NCBI RefSeq assembly: GCF_002871345.2
Contig: NZ_CP136964.1
Span: 558,001 to 622,000 of the forward strand
Source of the DNA: Nosocomiicoccus massiliensis
GTDB lineage: Bacteria; Bacillota; Bacilli; Staphylococcales; Salinicoccaceae
Direction of reading: 5' to 3'
DNA: 64,000 nucleotides
A program made the position numbers and the translations under genes. The notes under the pieces were generated by a model that worked only from the letters and a program-made list of their open reading frames with translations, did not search any database and was not told the origin of the DNA. This document shows positions 1-11,220 of the stretch, piece by piece; position 1 is the stretch's first letter, and each line of letters opens with the position of its first letter.

Positions 1-841
1 TCATATCTGTATTTATGTTTTGAATCATCAGTAATACGTGCTGGTCTTCTTTTATTATGACATCGTGATACTTCGTATCGTTTACACACACTCTACGAAT
101 GTACGGAAACGGTGGATATTCTCTTAATACGTCTTTTACTTTAAAGGTCATGTCTTTATTATTTAACGTATGATATATAAGTGCATTCACACTACTTAAA
201 AACGGTCGGTGTCCGTCGATAATCATATTTAATAATATATCTATGACTTCCATTGTTTGTCCCGCTTCTTCAAGCAATTTCGATACAAAACCATTTGGAT
301 CGAGTTTCTTTTTATTTATAAGATCGATTAAGTAGTTACGTGTTTTATGAATCGATTTTACAATCTCGTCCCCATCTTGATTATCCAACATAATATAATC
401 GATTAACGGAACGCCTATATCGAGTAGATTTTTATAATCCATTTTTGATATGCCGTAAAACCTTGGTAAATAACTATATAAAAATGGAACGGATATATCA
501 TTAACTACATTAATCTGTTCTTTTGTTAAAGATAAATGACTCGCGTCGACACTTGATTTTGATAGTCGAGCGATCGACTGATTTAACGCACGTTGTACCG
601 AACGCTTCATATTTGTGTGATCGATACCTTCTTTTTGATACATCAGCCAGTGATTATAAAATTCTTTCATAACATCTTTATTATATTGTGATGTATGAAT
701 CGATTCTATTTGCTTACTTTTTCTAAACGCAGTAAATGACGGATTTTTTAAAATATCTTTGGCAATTACTGCATCGTTTATAATCCATGCGTTTAACTCA
801 TGATCAAAATATATGTCTTCTTTTCGATGATTATGTTTCAT
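1..841 (-). CDS. Cytochrome P450, partial (C-terminal part beyond window start)
   Basis: The first 280 codons read as a bacterial P450. A C-helix-like segment near residue 90 (GIDHTNMKR) resembles the usual D-H-T-x-x-R block. The I-helix has DGHRPF around residues 209-214. The K-helix reads DVLR (237-240), followed by YPPFPYIRR and NTD, matching the usual PP, R and NRD positions. The haem-cysteine loop would lie past position 1, so it cannot be checked. The ATG follows the tyrS stop after one base and has no strong ribosome site of its own, so translation is probably coupled to tyrS. Oddities: Arg-Pro (212-213) replaces the acid-alcohol pair, and Asp replaces Glu of ExxR. The P450 fold is fairly sure; the substrate is unknown. 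Confidence 0.75.
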   Translation of the reverse strand, partial: MKHNHRKEDIYFDHELNAWIINDAVIAKDILKNPSFTAFRKSKQIESIHTSQYNKDVMKEFYNHWLMYQKEGIDHTNMKRSVQRALNQSIARLSKSSVDASHLSLTKEQINVVNDISVPFLYSYLPRFYGISKMDYKNLLDIGVPLIDYIMLDNQDGDEIVKSIHKTRNYLIDLINKKKLDPNGFVSKLLEEAGQTMEVIDILLNMIIDGHRPFLSSVNALIYHTLNNKDMTFKVKDVLREYPPFPYIRRVCVNDTKYHDVIIKEDQHVLLMIQNINTDM

Positions 842-842
842 A

Positions 843-2350
<1,508 letters not shown>

Positions 2351-2356
2351 GATTAA

Positions 2357-2386
2357 ATAATACAATCCTTGTTAAGTATATGTCAA
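2357..2386 (-). promoter_or_regulatory. Probable sigma-A promoter for the tyrS leader
   Basis: On the minus strand a perfect -35 TTGACA (2381-2386) and a -10 TATTAT (2357-2362) are 18 bases apart. Transcription would begin near 2350, just upstream of the T-box leader. The site overlaps the promoter region of the divergent penicillin-binding protein gene. Confidence 0.6.
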
Positions 2387-2399
2387 ATTATGATATAAT
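2369..2399 (+). promoter_or_regulatory. Possible promoter of the class A PBP gene
   Basis: TATAAT (2394-2399) lies 20 bases before the ATG of the PBP gene. A TTGTTA (2369-2374) could be the -35, but the spacer is 19 bases. The site lies back to back with the tyrS promoter. Confidence 0.35.
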
Positions 2400-2419
2400 T
2401 CTGTCAACAGGAGGTCGTA

Positions 2420-4984
2420 ATGAAAAAGAATAATTTTGTTAATCGCTTTAAGCAATTATTTACACGTCAAGATAAAACACACAATAAAATACAAGGTGAT
2501 TCATTTAAATCACGTATTAAAAATATATCACGTCGCTTTAAAGAAACTAAACATCCGCTTAGTTTCTTGTTTAATACGACATACGATACAGTGTGGAATG
2601 TTTTACTATTTACGATACTCTCATTATCACTACTTGGAATCTTGTTATTTAGTGTAGGGCTTGGATATTTTGCAGCTCTTGTAAATAACGGTGATGATTA
2701 TACGAACGAAGAAATCGAAGTTAAACTAAAAGACGTTACTGAAAGTACAAATGTATCATTTGCATCTGGTGAAAACCTCGGTACGTTAAAATCCGATTTA
2801 ATTAGAGAGTCGATTAAATTTGAAGACATTCCTGAAAATGTCATCGATGCGTTAATCGTAACAGAAGACGAGAACTTCTATGAGCATAACGGTGTCGTAC
2901 CGAAAGCCTTCATTCGTGCTTCTTTACAAGAAGTTATTTCGAGTGGTGAAGGTACAGGTGGTAGTACACTCACTCAGCAGCTCGTTAAAAACCAATTACT
3001 GACTAATGATCCGACGTTTAAACGTAAAGCATCTGAGTTACTGCTCGCATTTAAAGTTGAAGATTTACTCACTAAAGATGAGATCTTAACTTCATATTTA
3101 AATGCCGTTTCATTTGGCCGTAACGCAAATGGTCAAAACATCGCTGGTTTAAAAAGTGCAGCAGAAGGGATTTTTGGTAAACATCCTGAAGATTTAAACT
3201 TAGCTGAAGCTGCTTTTATTGCTGGTTTACCACAAAACCCTTATGCATACACACCGTTTAATGTGGACGGTTCGTTAAAACCAGAAGATGAACGTGAACT
3301 TGGTAAAAATCGTCAAGAGCATGTTTTAAATCGTATGTTTACTGAAGGAAAAATAACTGAAGAAGAATATAACGAAGCAATTGAATATGACTTATATGAA
3401 AATATGACAAGTTCAGTTGAAATTCCAAACCAAAAATATCCATTCTTAACTGAAGAGATTGAGCGCCGTGCAGTCGGTGTATTAAAATACATCCTAGCAG
3501 AAGCGGATGGTATTTCAAAAGAAGACTTAAATATCACACCACTCTTAAATCAAGAGTATACGCAAAAAGCAAACGATGCGTTAAGAAATAACGGATATCA
3601 CATCGAAACGACAATCGACAAAAAAATATACGACACGATGCAAGATGTTAAAAACAATCAATTCTACTACTACGGTGACCGTAGTTCGTTAGATGCTATC
3701 GATATTAGTAACAACGATAAAGAAAAGATATTAAAACATGAAGTCGGTGCGATGCTTAAAAATAATAAAACTGGTGCAATTTTAGGTTTTATCGGTGGAC
3801 GTGATTTTAAATCATCTGAAAACAACCACGCGACACAAACATCACGTATGTCAGGGTCTACGATGAAACCACTCGCAGTATATGGCCCAGGGGTCGATAA
3901 AGGACTTATTGCACCGGATACAGTCATTCTCGATAAATCGTTCTCGATTTATAACCCTGAAGCAGGCACAAGCTATTCTCCACAAAACTATGACCAAAAA
4001 GACTTTGGTTTACTATCAGTGAAAAATGCACTTGCGAACTCGTACAACTTATCAACATTACGTCTATGGGCGGAAGTTCGTAAACATAACCCGAGAGAAT
4101 ATCTTGAAAAAATGGGATTAAATATGCCAGACTCACTATTTGATGCCAATAACATCGGTATCCCTTCTCTACCTCTTGGAGTGAACAACATGACTGTAGA
4201 AGATGGAGTAAATGCATTTTCTAGTTTTGGTAATAACGGAGTGATGACGGATAGTTATATGATCGAAAAAATTACAGATCCAACTGGAAAAGTGATTTAC
4301 GAACATGAAACAGTCAGTCACGACGTATGGAAAGAGTCTACTGCGTACTTAGTCACAGACATGTTAAAAGAAGTATTTAGAACAGGTTCTGCGTATCATA
4401 TTAGTAGTTATTATAATCAGATTTCATCGACATATGATTGGGCAACAAAAACAGGAACATCTGAGCAATTTATCGATACGTGGATGATTGCTTACAATCC
4501 AGAAGTTACACTCGGTATATGGATGGGTTACGACAGTAATATCCCACAAGTTTACAGTACAGCAGATGATGGACACCTACCAGTTTATAATTGGCAAATG
4601 TTATCAAGTGCTCTACAAAATGTAGACAGTGAAAAAATGGGTGCTGGGAAAAAATTCAGTCGACCAAGTTCTGTTTATGAAGACACGTTTTGTGGAATGC
4701 TTATGCAAAAAGGAAACTGCGGTGAGGATAAACAAGTCACAGGGCTCGTTGCTGATCATACACAGTTTTCTACGAAATCTGGCTTAAATGATCAAAGTGT
4801 TTTAAACCGTAACGGTGCAGACTTCGATTACCAATTATCAGCTAGCGATTTACGCGGCACAGTAAGAGGAACAAACGACAATTATTACCGTATTGGCTCT
4901 GCGCCTAAAAGAATTAAAGAGGCACTTAAAAAAGGAAAAGACGATAAAGAAGACGACGAAGATGATGACAACGATGATGAATAA
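2420..4984 (+). CDS. Class A penicillin-binding protein (glycosyltransferase-transpeptidase)
   Basis: Polymerises and cross-links peptidoglycan outside the membrane. A basic cytoplasmic tail precedes one membrane helix (about 58-84). The GT51 domain shows EDENFYEH (catalytic Glu near 151) and GGSTLTQQ (near 180). The transpeptidase domain has SGSTMKP (Ser near 480), SYN (near 540) and KTGTSE (near 676). The last 20 residues are almost all acidic or lysine, which is unusual. GGAGG precedes the ATG by seven bases. At 854 aa it is longer than staphylococcal PBP2 and closer to PBP1A-type enzymes. A strong terminator follows. Confidence 0.95.
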   Translation: MKKNNFVNRFKQLFTRQDKTHNKIQGDSFKSRIKNISRRFKETKHPLSFLFNTTYDTVWNVLLFTILSLSLLGILLFSVGLGYFAALVNNGDDYTNEEIEVKLKDVTESTNVSFASGENLGTLKSDLIRESIKFEDIPENVIDALIVTEDENFYEHNGVVPKAFIRASLQEVISSGEGTGGSTLTQQLVKNQLLTNDPTFKRKASELLLAFKVEDLLTKDEILTSYLNAVSFGRNANGQNIAGLKSAAEGIFGKHPEDLNLAEAAFIAGLPQNPYAYTPFNVDGSLKPEDERELGKNRQEHVLNRMFTEGKITEEEYNEAIEYDLYENMTSSVEIPNQKYPFLTEEIERRAVGVLKYILAEADGISKEDLNITPLLNQEYTQKANDALRNNGYHIETTIDKKIYDTMQDVKNNQFYYYGDRSSLDAIDISNNDKEKILKHEVGAMLKNNKTGAILGFIGGRDFKSSENNHATQTSRMSGSTMKPLAVYGPGVDKGLIAPDTVILDKSFSIYNPEAGTSYSPQNYDQKDFGLLSVKNALANSYNLSTLRLWAEVRKHNPREYLEKMGLNMPDSLFDANNIGIPSLPLGVNNMTVEDGVNAFSSFGNNGVMTDSYMIEKITDPTGKVIYEHETVSHDVWKESTAYLVTDMLKEVFRTGSAYHISSYYNQISSTYDWATKTGTSEQFIDTWMIAYNPEVTLGIWMGYDSNIPQVYSTADDGHLPVYNWQMLSSALQNVDSEKMGAGKKFSRPSSVYEDTFCGMLMQKGNCGEDKQVTGLVADHTQFSTKSGLNDQSVLNRNGADFDYQLSASDLRGTVRGTNDNYYRIGSAPKRIKEALKKGKDDKEDDEDDDNDDE

Positions 4985-4992
4985 ATAACTTA

Positions 4993-5023
4993 TCCTCCAA
5001 GAATAATCTTGGAGGATTTTTTT
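4993..5023 (+). terminator. Terminator of the PBP gene
   Basis: A 9-bp perfect stem (TCCTCCAAG/CTTGGAGGA) with a six-base loop is followed by seven T. It starts 8 bases after the stop codon. Confidence 0.9.
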
Positions 5024-5030
5024 GATTCAA

Positions 5031-5059
5031 AAAAAGACGTGTACATTAGTACACGTCTT
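5031..5059 (-). terminator. Terminator of fhs
   Basis: An 11-bp perfect stem (AAGACGTGTAC/GTACACGTCTT, 5034-5059) is followed on the minus strand by a T-run. It lies just after the fhs stop codon and converges on the PBP terminator. Confidence 0.88.
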
Positions 5060-5066
5060 AGATTTA

Positions 5067-6734
5067 TTAGAATAATCCTGTTGAGTTACCTTCTGCATCA
5101 ACATCCATATGGTTAGCTGATGGTACTTTTGGTAATCCTGGCATTGTCATAACGTTACCTGTTAACGCAACGACAAATCCTGCACCAGTTTTAGCAATTA
5201 ACTCACGTACTGTAATTGTAAACCCTGTTGGACGACCGAGTTTTTTCTCATCGTCTGATAATGAGTACTGAGTTTTCGCCATACATACTGGGAAGTTACC
5301 CCAGCCATTTTCTTCGATTTCTTTGATTTGACGTTTTGCTTTATCTGTAAAGTTAACGCCGTCTCCACCGTATACTTCTGTAACGATTTTTTCAATCTTT
5401 TCAGGGATTGAAAGTTCAAGATCATATAGGTAGTCAAAGTTGTTTGGTGTTTCGAGTGCTTCTTTTACTTGTTTCGCTAACTCAATACCACCTTCTCCAC
5501 CTTTTTCCCAAACTTGTGTAAGTGCAACTTTAACGTCACGATCTTTACACCAGTTAAGTACGAATTCACGTTCAGCATCTGTATCTGTAACGAAGTCGTT
5601 TAATGCAACGATTGGTTCAACACCGAATTTACGTGCGTTTTCAATGTGTTTCTCTAAGTTTACGATACCTGATTTTAATGCTCCAAGATTTTCTGCACCT
5701 AAATCAGTTTTCGCAACGCCACCGTTCATCTTAAGTGCGCGAATTGTTGCAACTAAAACAATTGCATCTGGTTTAAAGTTACCAAAGCGTGCTTTAATAT
5801 CCATAAACTTCTCAGCACCTAAGTCAGAACCGAATCCTGCTTCTGTTACTACGATGTCTGATAATTTTCTTGCAGTGTTTGTAGCGATTAATGAGTTACA
5901 ACCGTGTGCAATGTTCGCAAATGGACCACCGTGAATTAACGCAGGTGTACCTTCCATCGTTTGAACAAGGTTTGGTTTAATCGCTTCTTTAAGTAGTAGT
6001 GTTAATGCACCCTCTACTTTTAAGTCTTTAACTGTAACTGGTTTTTTATCTTTCGTATAACCAAATACGATACGGCCAAGTCTTTCTTTAAGATCCATTA
6101 AATCTGTCGCTAAGCAAAGTACTGCCATAATTTCACTTGCTACAGTAATATCAAATCCATCTTCACGTGGAACACCTGAAGTTGGTCCTCCTAAACCGAT
6201 AACGACGTTACGAAGTTCACGGTCGTTAATGTCTACGACACGTTTCCACGTAATTCTTCTTTGGTCGATATTTAACTCGTTACCTTGGTGAATGTGGTTG
6301 TCGATTAACGCTGAAAGCGTATTGTTTGCTGACGTAATCGCGTGTAAGTCACCGTTAAAGTGAAGGTTGATTTCTTCCATCGGTAACACTTGAGCGTGTC
6401 CACCACCAGTAGCTCCACCTTTAATACCCATTACTGGCCCAAGTGATGGTTCACGCAATGCAACCATAACCTTTTCACCTAGTTTATTGAATGCATCTGC
6501 TAGTCCAACAGTAACAGTTGATTTACCTTCACCAGCTGGTGTAGGGTTCATAGCTGTTACGAGTACTAGTTTTGAATCCTCTTCATTTCCAACGAGATTT
6601 TTGATGTCTACTTTTGCTTTATACTTACCATGAAGTTCTAATGCATCTTCAGGAATACCTGCTTTTTGAGCAATTTCTTCAATTGGTTGTAATGTTGCTT
6701 TAGCAGCAATCTCTTGGTCTGTTAAATGTGCCAT
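5067..6734 (-). CDS. fhs: Formate-tetrahydrofolate ligase
   Basis: Makes 10-formyl-tetrahydrofolate from formate, ATP and tetrahydrofolate for purine and fMet-tRNA synthesis. The nucleotide loop [10 protein letters not shown] is near residues 63-72, followed by [18 protein letters not shown] and the Gly/Pro-rich C-terminal stretch typical of the family. The 555-aa length is standard. GGGAG precedes the ATG at 6734. It has its own terminator and stands alone between the PBP gene and acsA, so it is probably a single-gene unit. Confidence 0.97.
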   Translation of the reverse strand: MAHLTDQEIAAKATLQPIEEIAQKAGIPEDALELHGKYKAKVDIKNLVGNEEDSKLVLVTAMNPTPAGEGKSTVTVGLADAFNKLGEKVMVALREPSLGPVMGIKGGATGGGHAQVLPMEEINLHFNGDLHAITSANNTLSALIDNHIHQGNELNIDQRRITWKRVVDINDRELRNVVIGLGGPTSGVPREDGFDITVASEIMAVLCLATDLMDLKERLGRIVFGYTKDKKPVTVKDLKVEGALTLLLKEAIKPNLVQTMEGTPALIHGGPFANIAHGCNSLIATNTARKLSDIVVTEAGFGSDLGAEKFMDIKARFGNFKPDAIVLVATIRALKMNGGVAKTDLGAENLGALKSGIVNLEKHIENARKFGVEPIVALNDFVTDTDAEREFVLNWCKDRDVKVALTQVWEKGGEGGIELAKQVKEALETPNNFDYLYDLELSIPEKIEKIVTEVYGGDGVNFTDKAKRQIKEIEENGWGNFPVCMAKTQYSLSDDEKKLGRPTGFTITVRELIAKTGAGFVVALTGNVMTMPGLPKVPSANHMDVDAEGNSTGLF

Positions 6735-6867
6735 TCTTTTACATCTCCCAACAAGAATATTTTTTTAAGATTTAACTCAATCTTTCTAATGATTATTATT
6801 ACATAAAATTCACTTATGTGCCATCACTAACATTTCTTTACAAATTACGGGTGAACTATCCATAACA

Positions 6868-6893
6868 AAAGCAGCAGAATTTGCTGCTGCTTT
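6868..6893 (-). terminator. Terminator of acsA
   Basis: The hairpin AAAGCAGCAG/CTGCTGCTTT directly follows the acsA stop and ends in a short T-run on the minus strand. Confidence 0.75.
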
Positions 6894-6897
6894 AATA

Positions 6898-8613
6898 TTA
6901 ATCGTCATCCATACTTGATAAGTCTCCAGCGTCTAAGTTTAACTCCCACGCTTTTAATACACGTCTCATAATTTTACCACTACGAGTTTTTGGTAACTTG
7001 TCTTTAAATTCAATTTCACGTGGTGCTGCATGTGCTGCGAGACCAAGTTTTACGAAGTTACGAATTTCCTCTTTTAACTCGTCCGTCGGTTCATAACCTT
7101 CACGTAATGCGATAAATGCTTTAACGATTTCACCACGTACTGGATCTGGTTTACCGATAACTCCAGCCTCTTCTACCGCTTCATGTTCAACGAGTTTAGA
7201 TTCAATTTCAAACGGTCCAACTCTTTCCCCAGCTGTCATAATGACGTCGTCTACACGTCCTTGGAAGAAGAAGTACCCGTCCTCATCTATAAATGCTGAG
7301 TCACCTGAAACGTACCAATCTCCAATAAAGTACGATTTATACTTCTCGTGGTTATTCCAAATATCGCGCATCATCGATGGCCAAGGTGCTTTCATTGCTA
7401 AGTTACCCATACGGTTTGGCGGTAAGACTTCACCGTTGTCGTCAATGATTGCCGCTTCTACACCTGGTAATGGTTTACCCATAGATCCAGCTTTTATATC
7501 CATTGAGGGGAAGTTAACGATCATATGTGCTCCTGTTTCAGTCATCCACCACGTATCGTGAATTCTTAAGTTGAACACTTTATCTCCCCATTTAATGACT
7601 TCTGGATTCAGTGGTTCACCAACAGATAGTAAATGTCTTAAATGGCTAAGGTCGTAATTTTTTATAACTTCGTCTCCAGCTCCCATTAACATACGGAATG
7701 CTGTCGGTGCTGAATACCAAATTGTCACTTTTAACTCTTCAAGTGCTGAATACCATGCATCTGGTGAGAAACGTCCTCCGACGATAACGTTTGTCGCGCG
7801 GTTTAACCACGGTCCAAAAATACCATAACTCGTTCCAGTTACCCATCCTGGGTCAGCTGTACACCAGTATACATCGTCTTCTTTAATATCCGTCACATAT
7901 TTCGCTGAAATATATTGTTGAACCATCACATTATGAACGTGGTATACACCTTTTGGTGAGCCAGTTGAACCACTCGTATAATGTAAAATCAATCCGTCCT
8001 CTAAATCTACCCATTCGATGTCACATTCATCTGATGCTTCGTCAAATAACTGTTTAAAATCTAAGAGTTTTTCATCTTCACTAACGTCTTCTCCGACGAC
8101 AAATACGTGTTTTAGTGTATCGATCTCTTTATAAGGTACTCTCTCTAATAAATCAGAAGTCGTAATTAAATAATTCGCTTCTGAGTCTTCTAATCGGTCA
8201 ACAACAGCCTTTTCCATAAATGCTTCAAATAATGGTCCAACAATCGCACCAAGTTTCACTGCACCGAGTAATACAAAATATAATTCAGGCGATCTTGGCA
8301 TAAAGATAAATACTCGGTCCCCTTTTTTTACTTCTTTATCTTTTAACATATTAGCTGCTTTGTTTGATTTTTCTTTCATCTCTTTAAAAGTAAATGATGA
8401 AACGCCAGAATCGTCTTTATAGTGTAATGCTACTTTGTTACCATATCCTTCATCAACGTGACGATCAATTGCTTCATATGCGATGTTTACTTTGTTAGTT
8501 TCATACCATGTAAAATGTTTTTTTACTTCTTCCCACGAAAAGTTTTTAACTGTTTCTTCGTAAGGTCCCATATTCGAACTTTTATCTACAGATTTATAGA
8601 TTTCGTAATTCAT
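6898..8613 (-). CDS. acsA: Acetyl-CoA synthetase (AMP-forming)
   Basis: Activates acetate to acetyl-CoA through acetyl-AMP. The ATP loop YTSGSTGSPKG, WWMTETG and SGD motifs and a C-terminal PKTRSGKIMRR (Lys near 547) mark the ANL family. That lysine is the one acetylated in Bacillus AcsA. The ATG at 8613 is preceded by AGGAG at eight bases; an in-frame GTG three codons earlier lies inside the ribosome site and is rejected. The divergent acuABC genes supply the expected acetyltransferase and deacetylase, so activity is probably set by reversible acetylation as well as by CcpA. Confidence 0.96.
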   Translation of the reverse strand: MNYEIYKSVDKSSNMGPYEETVKNFSWEEVKKHFTWYETNKVNIAYEAIDRHVDEGYGNKVALHYKDDSGVSSFTFKEMKEKSNKAANMLKDKEVKKGDRVFIFMPRSPELYFVLLGAVKLGAIVGPLFEAFMEKAVVDRLEDSEANYLITTSDLLERVPYKEIDTLKHVFVVGEDVSEDEKLLDFKQLFDEASDECDIEWVDLEDGLILHYTSGSTGSPKGVYHVHNVMVQQYISAKYVTDIKEDDVYWCTADPGWVTGTSYGIFGPWLNRATNVIVGGRFSPDAWYSALEELKVTIWYSAPTAFRMLMGAGDEVIKNYDLSHLRHLLSVGEPLNPEVIKWGDKVFNLRIHDTWWMTETGAHMIVNFPSMDIKAGSMGKPLPGVEAAIIDDNGEVLPPNRMGNLAMKAPWPSMMRDIWNNHEKYKSYFIGDWYVSGDSAFIDEDGYFFFQGRVDDVIMTAGERVGPFEIESKLVEHEAVEEAGVIGKPDPVRGEIVKAFIALREGYEPTDELKEEIRNFVKLGLAAHAAPREIEFKDKLPKTRSGKIMRRVLKAWELNLDAGDLSSMDDD

Positions 8614-8635
8614 TACATTCACTCCTAAAATTTAA

Positions 8636-8694
8636 GTAAAACGCTTTCTTTTGACGTTACTTATAATCTTATCTGTTATTTTTAGGAATTTCAA
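8636..8694 (-). promoter_or_regulatory. acsA promoter with candidate CcpA (cre) site
   Basis: On the minus strand TTGAAA (8689-8694) and TAAGAT (8666-8671) are 17 bases apart. Just downstream of the inferred start, 8636-8649 reads AGAAAGCGTTTTAC, which fits 11 of 14 positions of TGWAANCGNTNWCA. A cre in the early transcribed region would let CcpA (encoded 4 kb away) repress by roadblock, as known for Bacillus acsA. Three mismatches keep this tentative. Confidence 0.45.
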
Positions 8695-8749
8695 CGGTTT
8701 CGTTCGAATTTTCAATCGCATTTAGACATAAATATAAAAATGATTCATG

Positions 8750-8755
8750 TATAAT
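8750..8755 (+). promoter_or_regulatory. -10 element of acuABC
   Basis: A perfect TATAAT after TG lies 37 bases before the acuA start. No convincing -35 is visible (TAGACA is 21 bases upstream), so it may act as an extended -10 promoter. Confidence 0.4.
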
Positions 8756-8791
8756 ATAAATAACTAGACATATATTGTGATTTGAGGTGAT

Positions 8792-9427
8792 ATGTTGGAG
8801 CATATAAAAAATTATTTTAAAATGGAATACGAAAAAAATAGCCAAACAATTATAATCGAAGGACCTGTAAGTGAAGAAACACTAAACACGTATACTTTTG
8901 ACGAACACTTAAATGCATTTAGAAGACCTAATGATCAGTTTGAAGCATTAAAAGAAATCGCAAGTTTAGAAGAAGGTCGTATCATCGTTGCGCGTGTAGA
9001 TAATAATATTATCGGTTACGTTACGTTTCATAGACCTGATGAGTTTGAAAGATGGAGTGAAGGTAACCACCCTTTTATATTAGAACTCGGTGCAGTTGAA
9101 GTTTCTGATTCATACCGAAATTTAAGAATTGGCCAAAACATGCTGAAATTGTCGATGATGGATGAGTATATGGAAAATTATATCGTTTTAACGACGGAAT
9201 ATTATTGGCACTGGGATTTAAAAGGAACAGGATTAGACGTCTACGACTATAAACAATTAATGATTAATTTAATGGCCGTTGTAGGATTTGAAGTATATAT
9301 GACAAACGACCCTGAAATTACAAGTCATCCTGCGAATACTTTAATGGCAAGAGTTGGAAAACATATTACGACCGAGCAACAACTTATATTTGATGAGATT
9401 CGATTTAAACACCGATACTTTTTTTAA
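8792..9427 (+). CDS. acuA: GNAT acetyltransferase AcuA
   Basis: The Bacillus homologue acetylates and inactivates acetyl-CoA synthetase. A GNAT-type core is visible around residues 60-125: a VARVDNNIIGYVTF strand, then VSDSYRNLRIGQNML as the acetyl-CoA-binding R/Q-x-x-G-x-G/A-like turn. The 211-aa length matches the family. GAGGTG lies just upstream of the ATG. It is the first gene of acuABC and sits head-to-head with its expected target acsA. Function is by homology and context. Confidence 0.92.
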   Translation: MLEHIKNYFKMEYEKNSQTIIIEGPVSEETLNTYTFDEHLNAFRRPNDQFEALKEIASLEEGRIIVARVDNNIIGYVTFHRPDEFERWSEGNHPFILELGAVEVSDSYRNLRIGQNMLKLSMMDEYMENYIVLTTEYYWHWDLKGTGLDVYDYKQLMINLMAVVGFEVYMTNDPEITSHPANTLMARVGKHITTEQQLIFDEIRFKHRYFF

Positions 9428-9438
9428 GGAGGATATGT

Positions 9439-10071
9439 ATGTTAGTTAGCCGAATTATGACGAGAGATGTGAAAACGCTCTCTCCGAAGGATACAATCAA
9501 TGATGCTTTAAATTTAATAAACGAACACCACATTCGACATATTCCAATCGTTGAAAATGAAGAAGTCGTCGGATTAGTGACGGATAAAGATATCAATCTC
9601 GCACTACCTTCGATTTTAAATACTCATAGTGAAACGACTATCCACCATCCACTAGAAGATATTATGAAAACACGTGTCATGTTTACGAGTCCAAGAGATT
9701 TCGTAGAAGAACTCGCAGTCGACTTTTTAGAATTCGACGTCGGTGCGATTTGTGTAATCCAATCAAAAAAACTCGTTGGAATTATTACACAAACAGATAT
9801 TATGGAAGCATTTATCGAAATCACTGGTATGAAAATACCTGGCTCAATTATCGAAATTGATGTACTCGACCGTCCAGGAATCGTCTATGATATCGGTAAA
9901 ATACTATATGATTTAAATATTGTTGCTGTATCCATCACAATATTTGATAATACTGAAAAAGAAGGCCATAAATTTGTCGTCATAAAAATTAACGCTATGA
10001 ATCCGATGTTTGTTATAAACAAACTCGAAGAAATGGGATATGACGTCGTCGACCCATTAAATAGAGGTTAA
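9439..10071 (+). CDS. acuB: AcuB: two CBS domains plus ACT-like domain
   Basis: Two CBS modules (about residues 1-60 and 72-130) with repeated D-x-x-x-A pattern (VGLVTDKDI, VGIITQTDI) are followed by an ACT-like domain (DVLDRPGIVYDIGKIL onward). Such proteins usually sense adenine nucleotides and amino acids. The exact role of AcuB in acetate use is not established. AAGGAGG lies eight bases before the ATG; the gene starts 11 bases after acuA and ends 4 bases before acuC, so the three are one operon. Confidence 0.93.
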   Translation: MLVSRIMTRDVKTLSPKDTINDALNLINEHHIRHIPIVENEEVVGLVTDKDINLALPSILNTHSETTIHHPLEDIMKTRVMFTSPRDFVEELAVDFLEFDVGAICVIQSKKLVGIITQTDIMEAFIEITGMKIPGSIIEIDVLDRPGIVYDIGKILYDLNIVAVSITIFDNTEKEGHKFVVIKINAMNPMFVINKLEEMGYDVVDPLNRG

Positions 10072-10075
10072 AAAG

Positions 10076-11218
10076 ATGCGTGCACTTTATGTGTATGATG
10101 ATGAGTTACTTAAATATCGCTTTAATGATACACACCCATTTAATCAGATGCGCTTAAAGATGACGACAGATTTATTAAAAGCGGCTCAATTTTTAAGCGA
10201 TGAAGAAATTGTAACTCCACGCGTCGCAACTGAAGAAGAAATTTTACTCGTTCATACAAAAGACTATGTCGATGCTGTTAAACGTGCAGGACATAACAAC
10301 ATTACAAAAAGAGAACTTGCAAACTATGGTTTAAATACTGAAGACACCTCTCAATTTGAAAATATGCATGAGAAATGTAGCATGCTTGTCGGTGCGAGTT
10401 TAACTGGTGCAGATTTAATAATGGAAGGTAAAGCAGATAAAGTTGCCTCACTCGGAGGTGGACTTCACCACGGTTTTACTGGTAAAGCGAGTGGATTTTG
10501 TGTATATAACGATGCGGCGATTGTATGCCAATATTTAAAAGAAAAATACAATGAACGTGTTCTTTATATAGATACTGATGCACATCATGGAGACGGTGTA
10601 CAGTTTACGTTTTACGATTCAAATGAAATTATGACTTACTCTATTCATGAAACAGGTCGGTATTTATTTCCTGGTACTGGCTTAGTAACTGAACGCGGTA
10701 CTGGTCAAGGATTTGGGTATAGCGTGAACTTACCAGTCGATGCGTTTACAGAAGACGATTCATTTTTAGACGTTTTTAAACAGAGTATCGAGATTGCAGC
10801 TAAATCATTTAAACCGACGATTATCGTACATGTGAACGGTGTAGATGCGCACTATCGTGATCCGATGACACATTTATGTTTAACATCAAGAGCTTACGAA
10901 GAGATTCCTAAGATCGTTAATGAAATTGCTGATCAATATGCAAATGGTAAACTACTCGCTCTAGGAGGCGGTGGTTATAACATTTGGCAAGTCGTCCCTA
11001 GAATGTGGGCGTATGTTTGGCTTGGGATAAAAGGGATTGAACCTCCAACTGGCACATTACCCGAATCATTTATAAACGAGTACAAACCATTATCACAACT
11101 TCCATTCCCTACAGAGTGGCAAGATAACTTAGATGATTATACGAATATCCCTAGACAATCTGAAATTACTGAAAGAAATCAAATGGTTCTTGATAGAATT
11201 AAAATGTACTTGGAATAA
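10076..11218 (+). CDS. acuC: AcuC protein deacetylase (histone deacetylase family)
   Basis: In Bacillus this class I/II HDAC-like enzyme removes acetyl from AcsA and reactivates it. The zinc and catalytic residues are visible: GGGLHHGF, DTDAHHGDGVQ, NGVDAHYRDP and the GGGGYN loop. The 380-aa length is normal. It overlaps nothing but lies only 4 bases after acuB and ends at a strong hairpin. With acuA this makes a complete acetylation switch for AcsA. Confidence 0.95.
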   Translation: MRALYVYDDELLKYRFNDTHPFNQMRLKMTTDLLKAAQFLSDEEIVTPRVATEEEILLVHTKDYVDAVKRAGHNNITKRELANYGLNTEDTSQFENMHEKCSMLVGASLTGADLIMEGKADKVASLGGGLHHGFTGKASGFCVYNDAAIVCQYLKEKYNERVLYIDTDAHHGDGVQFTFYDSNEIMTYSIHETGRYLFPGTGLVTERGTGQGFGYSVNLPVDAFTEDDSFLDVFKQSIEIAAKSFKPTIIVHVNGVDAHYRDPMTHLCLTSRAYEEIPKIVNEIADQYANGKLLALGGGGYNIWQVVPRMWAYVWLGIKGIEPPTGTLPESFINEYKPLSQLPFPTEWQDNLDDYTNIPRQSEITERNQMVLDRIKMYLE

Positions 11219-11220
11219 CA

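Noticed and set aside
5440-5934. 164-residue plus-strand reading frame opposite fhs
   Set aside because: No ribosome site, Ser/Pro/Phe-rich antisense composition and full overlap with the conserved fhs gene.
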